In this document: in pieces, positions 18,546 to 27,340 of the stretch
Numbering within the stretch: position 1 is the stretch's first letter
Layout of the letters: each line of letters begins with the position of its first letter
Assembly: GCA_049116335.1 (NCBI GenBank)
Contig: JAGDYZ010000002.1
Span: 1-64,000 of the forward strand
DNA from: CANMIH01 sp049116335
Lineage (GTDB): Bacteria; Pseudomonadota; Alphaproteobacteria; Rhodobacterales; Rhodobacteraceae
DNA: 64,000 nucleotides
Reading direction: 5' to 3'
Position numbers and translations under genes: made by a program
The notes under the pieces: generated by a model
What the model was told of the DNA's origin: nothing
Database searches by the model: none
The model's input: the letters and a program-made list of their open reading frames with translations, nothing else

Positions 18546-20731
18546 GTGTTTGCTCCCACCAAATCAAGCGCGGCTTGGGTGATGCTGTCCTTGGAGGGCA
18601 TGGTTGCGGCATAGGCAGGGCCAGTAGGGATAAAGCTGTCATCCGCGGTCAGACGCGCCAATTTGGCGTCGCTGGTTTCGGCGAAGTGGGCCATCAGGGC
18701 CTCGGCGACACCGCCGCTGTGGCGGGTTTCATCCACGACAAGGATGTTTTTGCATCCCTGAACAGCCTGAGACAGCGCCTCTTTTGGCAAAGGTGAAAGC
18801 CAGCGCAGGTCAATAATTCTGGCGTTCAGGCCCGCCGCCGAAAGCGCTGGTTTCGCCTGGTTGGAGAGATAGACACCATGGCCAAAGGTCACAATCGCCA
18901 GATCCGAGCCGTCTCCGTCTATTCCGACTTCTCCCAAGGCAATTGTCTCGGAGGGTTCAGGATAAATATGCATCCAACCTCCGTCACCATCCTCATGCAG
19001 GTCGCGCATGGGGTACAAGGCAATGGGCTCGAGGAAAGCAACAACACGTTGTTCTTCGCGGGCAAGCCGTACAGATTCTCGCATCATTTTCACTGCGTCC
19101 GCCCCGTTGGAGGGCACGGCGAGAATGACACCGGGAATGTCGCGCAGAACGGCCACCGAGTTGTCATTATGAAAATGCCCGCCAAAGCCCTTTTGATAGC
19201 CAAGCCCGGCGATGCGCATCACCATCGGGTTTGTGTATTGGCCGTTTGAGAAAAACGACAGGGTTGCGGCCTCGCCCCGGATCTGATCTTCGGCATTGTG
19301 CAGATAGGCCAGAAACTGGATCTCGGGCATCGGGACAAAGCCGTTGTGCGCCATGCCGATGGCGAGGCCCAGAATGCTCTGTTCATCCAAAAGCGTATCG
19401 ATCATCCGATCGCGGCCAAAACGGCTGTGCAGCTTCTGTGTGACGCCATAGACGCCGCCTTTGCGCCCGACGTCTTCGCCCATCATCACGATTTCGGGAT
19501 GGTCCAGCATGAGGTCGGTCAGCGCCCAGTTGAGCAGCCGCGACATGATTTGCGGATCTTTCATCGCCTTTAGATCGCCACCGAATACCTGTGCCCGGGC
19601 CTCAGGCGTCGGGCCATTGGTCGGTTTGCAGTCCCGTTTAGGCGGGATCAAACTTGCCATCACCTCGGCGGCATCGCTCAGATGTGGGCGCGTGACCACT
19701 TCATTCGCAACACGTTCCACGCGGGCCTCGGTGTCGTGATAGGTTTTCAGCGCGTCGTCGCGGCTTAGCGCGCCAACCTGCTCAAGCTGCCGTACCATAT
19801 GCAACAGCGGATCATTGGTTTCGTCGGCTTCCACCTCTGTTTTGGTCAGATATGACGTCGCAACATCCGCGCCGGCATGGCCGTACAGACGGACCGTGCG
19901 CACGTGCAGGAAGGCGGGTTTCTTATGCTGCCGGACATAGGCCGCGGCCTCTTGTGCCACAGCGTAGGTGTCGAAGATATCCAACCCGTCACAGGCGAAG
20001 TATTTCAAACCGGGTCGGTTCTGAAAGTTCGCGGCAATCCACCCCGTTGGAGTACGAGTTGAAATACCAATGCCATTGTCTTCGCAGCAAAACAGCAAGG
20101 GCAGGGGGGCGTTTTGGTAAGACGTCCACTGCGCCGTGTTAAACGCGCCCTGTGCGGTTGAGTGGTTGGCCGAGGCATCTCCAAAGCTGCAATAGACAAT
20201 CGCGTCTTCGGGCAAACAGCCGTGTTCAGGATCATGCCGTTTGGCGGCGCCAATGCTATAGGCGGCGCCCACCGCTTTGGGCAGGTGGCTGGCGATGGTT
20301 GAGGTCTGGGGCGGGATGTTCAGCGCTTTGGAGCCCAGAACCTTGTGACGTCCACCCGAAGTCGGGTCTTCAGACGAACAGGCGAAGGACAACAGCATAT
20401 CCCAGGCCATGTTCTGTCCCGGCACCTGTTCCGCGCGCTGGATCTGAAACGCGGCATCGCGGTAGTGCAGAAAGGCCAAGTCCGTGGGGCGCAGTGCGGC
20501 GGCCACGGCGCCAAGACCTTCGTGCCCCGAGGAGCCGATGGTGTAGAACCCTTGGCGTTTCGCCTGCATGGCGCGGCTTTTGCGATCCAGCGCGCGTGAT
20601 AGGACCGCCGATCGAAAAATTTGCACGGCCTGCGGATTGTCCAGCGGGCCCAAAGGGGTATTCCCCGGCGGCAAAGTGCCGTCTTTGACTTTGCGAAGGA
20701 AATTGTCGTGAACAATCGCGGCCCGATCCAT
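18542..20731 (-). CDS. 2-oxoacid dehydrogenase E1, alpha and beta subunits fused
   Basis: A 729-aa thiamine-diphosphate enzyme. The N-terminal half is the alpha subunit: GFYTIGSSGHEGLGA, then the cofactor-binding GDASANHS...CEDNGIGIS segment (about residues 205-240). The C-terminal half, from about residue 400, is the beta subunit (MMGEDVGRKGGVYGVT, FLAYLHNAEDQIRGEAAT, ILVVDETRHSGGVAEA). The overall pattern is closest to branched-chain 2-oxoacid dehydrogenases. Separate alpha and beta genes are the rule, so the fusion is notable. No E2 or E3 gene is adjacent; instead the gene is coupled to a FabD-like acyltransferase. I start at ATG 20731; the frame is open to 20815. A LysR gene is divergent. 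Confidence 0.85.
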   Translation of the reverse strand: MDRAAIVHDNFLRKVKDGTLPPGNTPLGPLDNPQAVQIFRSAVLSRALDRKSRAMQAKRQGFYTIGSSGHEGLGAVAAALRPTDLAFLHYRDAAFQIQRAEQVPGQNMAWDMLLSFACSSEDPTSGGRHKVLGSKALNIPPQTSTIASHLPKAVGAAYSIGAAKRHDPEHGCLPEDAIVYCSFGDASANHSTAQGAFNTAQWTSYQNAPLPLLFCCEDNGIGISTRTPTGWIAANFQNRPGLKYFACDGLDIFDTYAVAQEAAAYVRQHKKPAFLHVRTVRLYGHAGADVATSYLTKTEVEADETNDPLLHMVRQLEQVGALSRDDALKTYHDTEARVERVANEVVTRPHLSDAAEVMASLIPPKRDCKPTNGPTPEARAQVFGGDLKAMKDPQIMSRLLNWALTDLMLDHPEIVMMGEDVGRKGGVYGVTQKLHSRFGRDRMIDTLLDEQSILGLAIGMAHNGFVPMPEIQFLAYLHNAEDQIRGEAATLSFFSNGQYTNPMVMRIAGLGYQKGFGGHFHNDNSVAVLRDIPGVILAVPSNGADAVKMMRESVRLAREEQRVVAFLEPIALYPMRDLHEDGDGGWMHIYPEPSETIALGEVGIDGDGSDLAIVTFGHGVYLSNQAKPALSAAGLNARIIDLRWLSPLPKEALSQAVQGCKNILVVDETRHSGGVAEALMAHFAETSDAKLARLTADDSFIPTGPAYAATMPSKDSITQAALDLVGANT

Positions 20732-20834
20732 AGTGCCCTGCGCCTTTGTATCTTTTGTCGTGTTGCAAAAACCTAGGGGGTTTTCATTTTCCAAAACAGC
20801 GATATTTTCTCGCAATGGTTGGAGAAAAACTCAC

Positions 20835-21728
20835 ATGATAGCTTCGCGGCGCTTTCTGCCTTCGATTTCTTCGCTCTTGGCACTTGAATCCGTGGCTCGG
20901 CTTGGCTCGGCGACTGCCGCGGCAGAAGAGCTGTCGCTGACCCATTCGGCGGTCAGTCGGCAGTTGAAGGTGCTGGAAGAACAAATCGGCGTGCAGATGC
21001 TGGTGCGCGAGGGCAAGGGGCTGAGCCTGACAAATGCCGGGGCGGCTTATGCCCAATCGGTGCGCAGCGTTTTGCAGGATTTGGCACGGGCCAGTCACCG
21101 GATCACAGTCAATGGTGGCGGGACAAGCTTTAACCTCGCGATCCTGCCCACTTTTGGCATGTATTGGCTCAGCCCTCGCTTGCGTGATTTTGCGCAAGTG
21201 TATCCGGACGTTGTCATCAATCAGGCCACCCGGGTGGCGCCTTTTGATTTCACCTATGAACCCTTTGACGCCGCCATTCATTTTGGCGAACGCGACTGGC
21301 CGGGCGTGAACTATCTACCTCTGGCACCGGAACGCATGCTGGCGGTATGTGCGCCTAATTTGGCCCGATCTGGGCCGTTGATCTCAAAAGAACTGTCGCA
21401 AATGCCGCTATTGCACCTTGAGACACGCCCGGGCCTTTGGGAACGCTGGTTTACTGAACACGGCCTGTCGGCAACGCCACAAAAAGGCATGCTGTTTGAT
21501 CAGTTCAGCAATATGGCAGAAGCGGTGGCGCAGGGGATGGGCGTGGCGCTGTTGCCGGATTTCCTAGCACGTTCCGAGATCGCGCGCGGCCGACTGGTGC
21601 AGGCTTCAATCGATGAGATGGCGGTTGACGGCACCTATTATCTGGTCTGGCCCAAAGGCCCGATCAGCCCGTCTTTCGCGCAGTTTCTGGATTTCCTGCG
21701 CGGCAAACTCGGGCATCAGAATTCATAA
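20835..21728 (+). CDS. LysR family regulator divergent from the E1 fusion
   Basis: A 297-aa regulator of the GcvA-like LysR subgroup. The winged helix (RFLPSISSLLALESVARLGSATAAAEELSLTHSAVSRQLKVLEE) occupies the first 60 residues, followed by a periplasmic-binding-like effector domain. ATG 20835 follows GGAGAA at 20821-20826. The 103-base divergent gap to the E1 fusion makes that operon its likely target. The 3' end overlaps the convergent AsnC gene by 13 bases. Confidence 0.9.
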   Translation: MIASRRFLPSISSLLALESVARLGSATAAAEELSLTHSAVSRQLKVLEEQIGVQMLVREGKGLSLTNAGAAYAQSVRSVLQDLARASHRITVNGGGTSFNLAILPTFGMYWLSPRLRDFAQVYPDVVINQATRVAPFDFTYEPFDAAIHFGERDWPGVNYLPLAPERMLAVCAPNLARSGPLISKELSQMPLLHLETRPGLWERWFTEHGLSATPQKGMLFDQFSNMAEAVAQGMGVALLPDFLARSEIARGRLVQASIDEMAVDGTYYLVWPKGPISPSFAQFLDFLRGKLGHQNS

Positions 21729-22141
21729 GTCAGCGTCAGAACCGTTTCGGTTTTCAGCACGCCGGGCAGCGTATAGATATGCTGGAGAGTGGATTGCAGT
21801 TCAGCGTGTTCCAGACGGCGCAGCAGCACCATAAAGGCGAATTCCCCGGCAATGCCTCGGCAAGCCAGCACCTGCGGCATGTCGCGCAAAATCTCGACCA
21901 AGGCCGGCCCCTCACGCTGGGTCACAAGTGCTACTTTGACAAAAGCTCCAATCTCGTCTGGATTGCGCTGGCCCGGTTCTTCGATGGTGTAGCGCAGGAT
22001 CTGTCCATCCCGCTGCAAGCGTTCCAATCGGGCCTGCACAGCAGTTCGCGACCGACCAACCTGAGCCGCTAGCGTGGTAATCGGCACACGGGCATCCCGG
22101 CGCAGAATACTTAGGATCTGTTGGTCGACGTCATCATGCAT
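21716..22141 (-). CDS. Lrp/AsnC family transcriptional regulator
   Basis: A 141-aa regulator with a winged helix (VDQQILSILRRDARVPITTLAAQVGRSRTAVQARLERLQRDG) and RAM domain. It is divergent from the class I aminotransferase across 99 bases that contain a perfect palindrome, so it probably controls that gene. The C-terminus overlaps the end of the convergent LysR gene. Confidence 0.9.
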   Translation of the reverse strand: MHDDVDQQILSILRRDARVPITTLAAQVGRSRTAVQARLERLQRDGQILRYTIEEPGQRNPDEIGAFVKVALVTQREGPALVEILRDMPQVLACRGIAGEFAFMVLLRRLEHAELQSTLQHIYTLPGVLKTETVLTLTYEF

Positions 22142-22152
22142 TGTGTGCCTGC

Positions 22153-22169
22153 ATATTTCCTAGAAATAT
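22153..22169. promoter_or_regulatory. Palindrome ATATTTC-CTA-GAAATAT in the AsnC/aminotransferase divergent region
   Basis: A perfect 7-bp inverted repeat 12-28 bases upstream of the AsnC start, followed by the repeats ATAGG-caaatta-CCTAT and TAGGCGAATT. This is the AT-rich layout expected of an AsnC/Lrp autoregulatory operator that also covers the aminotransferase promoter. Confidence 0.5.
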
Positions 22170-22240
22170 AGGCAAATTACCTATCTCTTTAGGCGAATTG
22201 CCACAAGACAGATCCGACGCTAAGCCTCAATCTGGCCCGC

Positions 22241-23410
22241 ATGACTCAGACCTCTCCTCTTGCCGCTCTCTCGGCCCGCGCCCGTTCTTTGGAAGCCTCA
22301 AAAATCCGCGAAGTTGCCGAATTGGGCATGACTGAACGCGATGTCATCCCGCTGTGGTTTGGCGAAGGGGCCTGGCCCACCAGTGACTTTATTGTCGAGG
22401 CGGCGGTGGAGGCGCTGCGCGCGGGCGAGCACATGTACAACCCGAATAACGGCACCCCTGCGTTGCGCCAGCAAATCTGTGAATACAGCAATGGCATTTT
22501 CGGCACGGCGCTCACCGCGGATCGGATCACGGTCACGCCATCGGGTATGCAGGGGCTTATTTTGGCCGCGGAAATGCTGGTCACTCCGGGGGATCGCGTC
22601 GTTGTTGTCGATCCATGCTGGCCCAACATCACCGGGGCCTTCCGTGCGCAGGGGGGCGATATTGCCTCTGTGGCCCTGGAAGAACGCGAGGGTCGCTGGG
22701 CCTTGGATCTTGAGAAACTTCTGAGCGCGCTTACGCCGGAAACCAAGGCCGTGGTGCTCAACTCGCCGCATAACCCGACGGGCTGGACCATGCCAGCCGA
22801 GGATCAGAAGGCTGTGCTTGACCATTGCCGTCGCCACGGGATCTGGATTGTGGCCGATGACGTGTATACACGTCTCTACCGCCACGGTCGCGCCGCGCCG
22901 TCTTTTGTTTCATTGGTCGAGCCAGACGACCTTGTTATTTCGGTGAACTCTTTCTCGAAATGCTGGTCGATGACCGGCTGGCGTCTGGGCTGGTTGGTGG
23001 CCCCGCCTCAAATTGAAACAAGGTTGGGGCAACTGACCGAGTTCAATACCTCCTGTACCGCGCCGTTCATCCAATCCGCGGGTGTCGCGGCGCTGCGGGA
23101 GGGGGAACCTGAGATCGATCTGTTGCACGAGCGGATAACAACAGGCTATGCCATCACGGCCCGAAACCTCAAAGGCTTTGACAAAGTAACTTTCGTGGAA
23201 CCCGATGGTGCGTTCTATGCCTTCTTCCAGGTGGCGGGGATGGGGGACAGCTTTGATGCGGCCAAGCGCATATTGCGGGAAACCAAAGTTGGTCTTGCCC
23301 CCGGCGTTGCCTTTGGTGAGGCGGGCGAGGGGTATCTGCGCCTCTGTTATGCCCAATCCGAGCCGGTGCTGGAGCAGGCCTTTGAACGACTGGCGCCCTT
23401 TCTGAGTTGA
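22241..23410 (+). CDS. Class I/II PLP aminotransferase
   Basis: A 389-aa fold-type I aminotransferase of the aspartate aminotransferase group. The substrate-arm region (PLWFGEGAWPTSDFI), the NSPHNPTGWTM motif with its cofactor-contact asparagine, the Schiff-base lysine in SFSKCWSMTGWRLGW and a C-terminal arginine region (GYLRLCYAQ) are visible. The amino donor cannot be told from sequence; aspartate, aromatic and branched substrates all occur in the group. It precedes the GMC oxidoreductase by 153 bases that hold an operator-like repeat, so the two may be separately expressed. Confidence 0.87.
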   Translation: MTQTSPLAALSARARSLEASKIREVAELGMTERDVIPLWFGEGAWPTSDFIVEAAVEALRAGEHMYNPNNGTPALRQQICEYSNGIFGTALTADRITVTPSGMQGLILAAEMLVTPGDRVVVVDPCWPNITGAFRAQGGDIASVALEEREGRWALDLEKLLSALTPETKAVVLNSPHNPTGWTMPAEDQKAVLDHCRRHGIWIVADDVYTRLYRHGRAAPSFVSLVEPDDLVISVNSFSKCWSMTGWRLGWLVAPPQIETRLGQLTEFNTSCTAPFIQSAGVAALREGEPEIDLLHERITTGYAITARNLKGFDKVTFVEPDGAFYAFFQVAGMGDSFDAAKRILRETKVGLAPGVAFGEAGEGYLRLCYAQSEPVLEQAFERLAPFLS

Positions 23411-23448
23411 TTGGGTCATGTGAAATTTCGCGCGACCACTGCAAGAAA

Positions 23449-23496
23449 TTTCAAATGTCAGGCAATTGCATTCTGCCAATTGTCAGACATTTGAAA
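23449..23496. promoter_or_regulatory. FadR-type operator pair upstream of the GMC oxidoreductase
   Basis: Two 20-base arms (23449-23468 and 23477-23496) form an inverted repeat with 18 of 20 matches around an 8-base spacer. Each arm contains an AAATGTC(A/T)G(A/G)CAATTG unit whose core TGTC-N-GACA is itself palindromic and fits the GT-N(x)-AC pattern of FadR-subfamily GntR operators. The same unit occurs twice in the dmdA/GntR promoter region at 29590-29620. Confidence 0.65.
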
Positions 23497-23563
23497 ATCA
23501 CGTAACCTCTGCCAAAATTTGAATTTATGTGTCGGCACGGCGCAAAACTTGGGAGAGCGGGAC

Positions 23564-25168
23564 GTGAACCAGCGTTTGGATGGGGATTTTGACTATATCA
23601 TTGTTGGTGCTGGAACGGCGGGCAGCGTACTGGCCAATCGTCTTTCAGCGAACCCCAAAAACAAGGTTCTTCTGCTAGAGGCAGGGAAATCCGACAATTA
23701 CCACTGGGTGCACATCCCCGTGGGTTATCTTTACTGCATCGGCAATCCGCGCACCGATTGGATGATGAAAACCGCCAACGAGCCGGGGCTCAACGGGCGG
23801 TCACTGGTTTATCCGCGGGGCAAGGTTCTTGGGGGCTGCAGCTCGGTCAATGGCATGATCTACATGCGCGGGCAGGCCGCCGATTATGATGGTTGGCGTC
23901 AGCTTGGCAATGCCGGCTGGGGCTGGGACGACGTGTTACCTTATTTTTTGAAATCAGAGGATCACCACGGCGGCGACAGCGACATGCACCGCGAAGGGGG
24001 TGAGTGGAAAGTCTCCAAGCAGCGGTTGGAATGGGACATTCTGCGTGCGGTTCAGGACGGCGCCAAGGAGTTTGGTGTGATGCCCCGCGCCGATTTCAAT
24101 GATGGCAACAACGAAGGGTCGGGCTTTTTTGAGGTCAACCAGAACAAAGGCGTGCGATGGAATACTTCAAAAGCCTTTCTGCGCCCGGCCATGAAACGCT
24201 CCAACCTTCGGGTGATGACCGAGGCCCATATTGACACGCTCGTTCTGGAGGGCCGCGAGGTCACAGGCATTCGTTTCCGTCACAAGGGCAAAGCGCTCGA
24301 AGCACGGGCCGGGGTCGAGGTGATCCTCTCTGCCGGGGCGATCAATTCCCCGAAAATCATGGAACTGTCGGGCATTGGTCGCAGCGATGTTCTGAGCGAG
24401 CATGGCATTGCGGTGCAACATGAGATGGCCGGCGTTGGAGAGAACCTGCAAGATCACCTGCAAATCCGCACCGTGTTCAAGATCAAAGGGGCCAAGACCC
24501 TGAACACCATGGCCAACAGTCTGGTGGGCAAAGTCAAAATCGCACTGCAATATGGTCTGACACAGAGCGGTCCAATGTCGATGGCGCCCAGTCAATTTGG
24601 CATGTTCACCAAATCAGATCCGGCGATGGAAACCCCGGATCTCGAATATCACATTCAACCGCTTTCAACAGACAAACTGGGCGATCCGCTGCATCCGTTC
24701 CCGGCGATCACTGTATCGGTCTGCAACCTGCGTCCCGAAAGTATCGGCAGCAGCCACATCACCGGCACCGCTGCCGACCCACAACCGGATATCAAGCTGA
24801 ACTATCTGTCGTCTGAAAAGGACAAGATGGTCGCCGTGAAGTCGGTACAGCAGGCGCGCCAGATCATGACAGCCAAATCTTTGGCGCAATATGAGCCTGA
24901 GGAAATCCTGCCGGGGCCAAGCATGGCAAGCGATGCGGAAGTTCTCAAAGGGGTGGGCGATATCGCCACAACCATTTTCCACCCGGTGGGCACCTGCAAA
25001 ATGGGTGATGATCCGATGGCGGTGGTGGATAGCCAGCTGCGGGTGCACGGGCTCAAAGGTCTGCGGGTGGTCGATGCATCGATCATGCCCAAAATCGTCT
25101 CGGGCAACACCGCCTCTCCCACGATCATGATCGCGGAAAAGGCGGCGGATATGATCCTCGGGGCTTAG
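23564..25168 (+). CDS. GMC-family oxidoreductase (choline dehydrogenase-like)
   Basis: A 534-aa FAD-dependent alcohol/choline-type dehydrogenase. The N-terminal FAD fold (YIIVGAGTAGSVLANRLS), GMC signature 1 region (GKVLGGCSSVNGMIYMRGQ), signature 2 (SAGAINSPKIMELSGIG) and the C-terminal HPVGTCKMG with a later SGNTASPTIMIAEKAAD are all visible. The start is GTG 23564, with GGGAGAG at 23551-23557; a TTG further upstream is less likely. The substrate is unknown. BetA itself is usually beside betB/betI, which are absent here. The 3' end overlaps the convergent molybdoenzyme gene by 4 bases. Confidence 0.88.
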   Translation: MNQRLDGDFDYIIVGAGTAGSVLANRLSANPKNKVLLLEAGKSDNYHWVHIPVGYLYCIGNPRTDWMMKTANEPGLNGRSLVYPRGKVLGGCSSVNGMIYMRGQAADYDGWRQLGNAGWGWDDVLPYFLKSEDHHGGDSDMHREGGEWKVSKQRLEWDILRAVQDGAKEFGVMPRADFNDGNNEGSGFFEVNQNKGVRWNTSKAFLRPAMKRSNLRVMTEAHIDTLVLEGREVTGIRFRHKGKALEARAGVEVILSAGAINSPKIMELSGIGRSDVLSEHGIAVQHEMAGVGENLQDHLQIRTVFKIKGAKTLNTMANSLVGKVKIALQYGLTQSGPMSMAPSQFGMFTKSDPAMETPDLEYHIQPLSTDKLGDPLHPFPAITVSVCNLRPESIGSSHITGTAADPQPDIKLNYLSSEKDKMVAVKSVQQARQIMTAKSLAQYEPEEILPGPSMASDAEVLKGVGDIATTIFHPVGTCKMGDDPMAVVDSQLRVHGLKGLRVVDASIMPKIVSGNTASPTIMIAEKAADMILGA

Positions 25169-27213
25169 CGCAAGCGTACATCCACAAAGGTTTCGTTATA
25201 ACACGCGCCGTCTTCAATGTCGGTGCGTGTCTCTGCCGGGATCAGGGCATTTACGGTCAGGCCCGTTTCCGACGTGGTGCGCCAGGTGCCTTTAGGCGTG
25301 TACAACACACCGGGGCGGGTGGCGTCGGTCACCTTGAGGCGCAGTGCCACCTCTCCTCGGGCATTCCAAATCATCACCGCATCACCCGTTTTCAGGCCAC
25401 GTGCCTCGGCATCACTTGGATGCATCTCAAGCTCTTCTTCACCCTGACAGTCTGGATGGCCGCCAAAGGTGGCATTGGTCCGCTTCATCGATCCCGGAGA
25501 CATCAGCGTAAAGGGCAGATCGGGCGTGATCGGGTCATAGCGCGGCACACCAAAGCCATAGGCCTGTTCATAGGCGTCGCTGAACAGCTCAATCTTGCCT
25601 GAGGGCGTGGCGGGTTTGACGGTTTTGCACAGGATCAGATCCGCATCATCTTCCGCAAGAAACTCAATCGCTTCCTTTGTAGAAATCTCACTAGGGCGAC
25701 GACCGGCAAGTTTTGGATGTGCCTCATCCACAGCCTGATCCATCAACTCGGCGTCAGTGGATTGAAAATCTGGGCCATCATACCCAAAGCGGACGGCAAG
25801 ACGGCGGAAGATTTCGGTATTGGGCAGAGCTTCACCGACTGGATCAATCACAGGCTCGGCCCGTTGCAGATAGTTTTGCCCGTAGGCGCCAAAGATGTCA
25901 TTGTGCTCGAAATGGGTAGCCGCCGGGAGGATCACATCGCAGAACTGCATGCTGTCAGTCATCGCGACTTCACATCCCACGAGAAACAAATCCTCTCGCA
26001 TCAACGCCGTGATCAAGGTTGTCTGATCGGGATGGGTCGCCACGGGATTGTGGTTGTAGATCATGGCTGCCTTGATCGGCACCTCAAGACTGTCATCCAG
26101 CAGTTTCTGGGCCACATCGACGATATTGAAGACACGTGTATCCGGTTTGATCAGGTGTTCACCTTGCAGGCGCGCGCGAGTTTTTGGGGTGGCCATACCG
26201 GATTTGGAGACAATACCAGCCCCCAAGCGCCCATGGTGGCCGGTCAAGGCGGGCAGAGCCATGGCGGCGCGCATACCTGATCCGCCGGAACGACCGCGTT
26301 CCATGCCGTTTCCAAACGAAAAGGCCATGTTCTCGGCGGCAACGATCCAATCTGCAAGTTGGTGGAATTGCTCCGGCGAAATCCCACAGGCTTCGACAAC
26401 GTCCTCTACGGAATACTGGCGTGCCTGCGCCATATAGGCATCAAAGCCATCAACCCACTGCGCAATAAACGCGAGATCGAGAGCCTTGCGGCTTTCCAAC
26501 TCGGCGGCCAGCCCCATAGCCAACACGACATCTGTGCCGGGGTGCAGCATGACATGCATGTCGCTTTGTTGAGCCACTTTGATGCGTTTGGGGTCAATGA
26601 CCACGACTTTGGCACCCGTGGCACGGATCTTCTTCACCAAGCGCAACAGGTGCAGGTTCGACACCGTCATATTGTTGCCCCAGACCAAAACAAGGTCGGA
26701 ATGCAAAACCTGCATCGGGGGCATGCCAGGGGCCGCGCCATAGAGACTGTTGTAGGCTCCACCGGCGACACCACCGCAAAGCGGGCCGCGATTGAGCAGG
26801 GTCGCCCCCATGTGATAGAAAAAGCGACGGTCCATGGACCCGCCGGCAAGTTCTCCATGTGGTCCGGAATAGTTGAAGGGCATCACGCTTTCCGGGCCGT
26901 GGGTTTTGATAGCCTGCGAAAACCCGTCATGCACCAGATCAAGCGCCTCATCCCACGAAATGCGTTCAAACTGCCCCGAACCACGTGGACCCACACGGCG
27001 CAGTGGATGATGTAGCCGCTTTTCTCCATGAACGAAGTCGGGATAAAAGCGCGTTACTTTGTTGCAGATAACACCATCTGTAAACGGGTTGGCTGTCGAG
27101 CCACGCACCTCGGTAATCTGATCGCCGTCGACTGTCACAGACAGGCTACAGGTGTCCGGGCAATCCAGTGGGCATACGCTGGGGCGGGTGACGGGGGCTG
27201 TGTCAAGGGACAT
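25165..27213 (-). CDS. Molybdopterin-dependent oxidoreductase with N-terminal 4Fe-4S site
   Basis: A 682-aa enzyme of the DMSO-reductase superfamily. Cys14, Cys18, Cys22 and Cys50 (VCPLDCPDTC, then VICNKV) form the 4Fe-4S site. The molybdopterin domains follow (RISWDEALDLV, VVVIDPKRIKVAQQSDMHV, NPVATHPDQT) with the C-terminal dinucleotide-binding domain (MHPSDAEARGLKTGDAVMIWNARG). No Tat signal is seen, so it is probably cytoplasmic. No electron-transfer partner subunit is adjacent. Thiosulfate reductase, formate dehydrogenase-like and biotin-sulfoxide-like annotations are all possible; the substrate is undetermined. Confidence 0.85.
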   Translation of the reverse strand: MSLDTAPVTRPSVCPLDCPDTCSLSVTVDGDQITEVRGSTANPFTDGVICNKVTRFYPDFVHGEKRLHHPLRRVGPRGSGQFERISWDEALDLVHDGFSQAIKTHGPESVMPFNYSGPHGELAGGSMDRRFFYHMGATLLNRGPLCGGVAGGAYNSLYGAAPGMPPMQVLHSDLVLVWGNNMTVSNLHLLRLVKKIRATGAKVVVIDPKRIKVAQQSDMHVMLHPGTDVVLAMGLAAELESRKALDLAFIAQWVDGFDAYMAQARQYSVEDVVEACGISPEQFHQLADWIVAAENMAFSFGNGMERGRSGGSGMRAAMALPALTGHHGRLGAGIVSKSGMATPKTRARLQGEHLIKPDTRVFNIVDVAQKLLDDSLEVPIKAAMIYNHNPVATHPDQTTLITALMREDLFLVGCEVAMTDSMQFCDVILPAATHFEHNDIFGAYGQNYLQRAEPVIDPVGEALPNTEIFRRLAVRFGYDGPDFQSTDAELMDQAVDEAHPKLAGRRPSEISTKEAIEFLAEDDADLILCKTVKPATPSGKIELFSDAYEQAYGFGVPRYDPITPDLPFTLMSPGSMKRTNATFGGHPDCQGEEELEMHPSDAEARGLKTGDAVMIWNARGEVALRLKVTDATRPGVLYTPKGTWRTTSETGLTVNALIPAETRTDIEDGACYNETFVDVRLR

Positions 27214-27280
27214 GGCAATCTCCGAAAATAGTCGTTGATTGCACTGTGACTGGAAAATGGAGCTTCGCGAAGATCCAAAA

Positions 27281-27320
27281 CCAAGGAAAACGGGCAGTCC
27301 AATTCATCTGGACTGCCCGT
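27281..27320 (-). terminator. Rho-independent terminator of dmdA-acuI
   Basis: A perfect 11-bp stem, ACGGGCAGTCC with its complement around a 9-base loop, 20 bases beyond the acuI stop. The minus strand continues TTTTCCTTGG. Confidence 0.88.
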
Positions 27321-27340
27321 TAGAGATGTCATGGCATTGA

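Noticed and set aside
23449..23496. Terminator of the class I aminotransferase gene
   Set aside because: The stem could form in RNA, but it is AT-rich and has no U-tract, while matching units before the GntR gene are arranged as direct repeats, which favours an operator.
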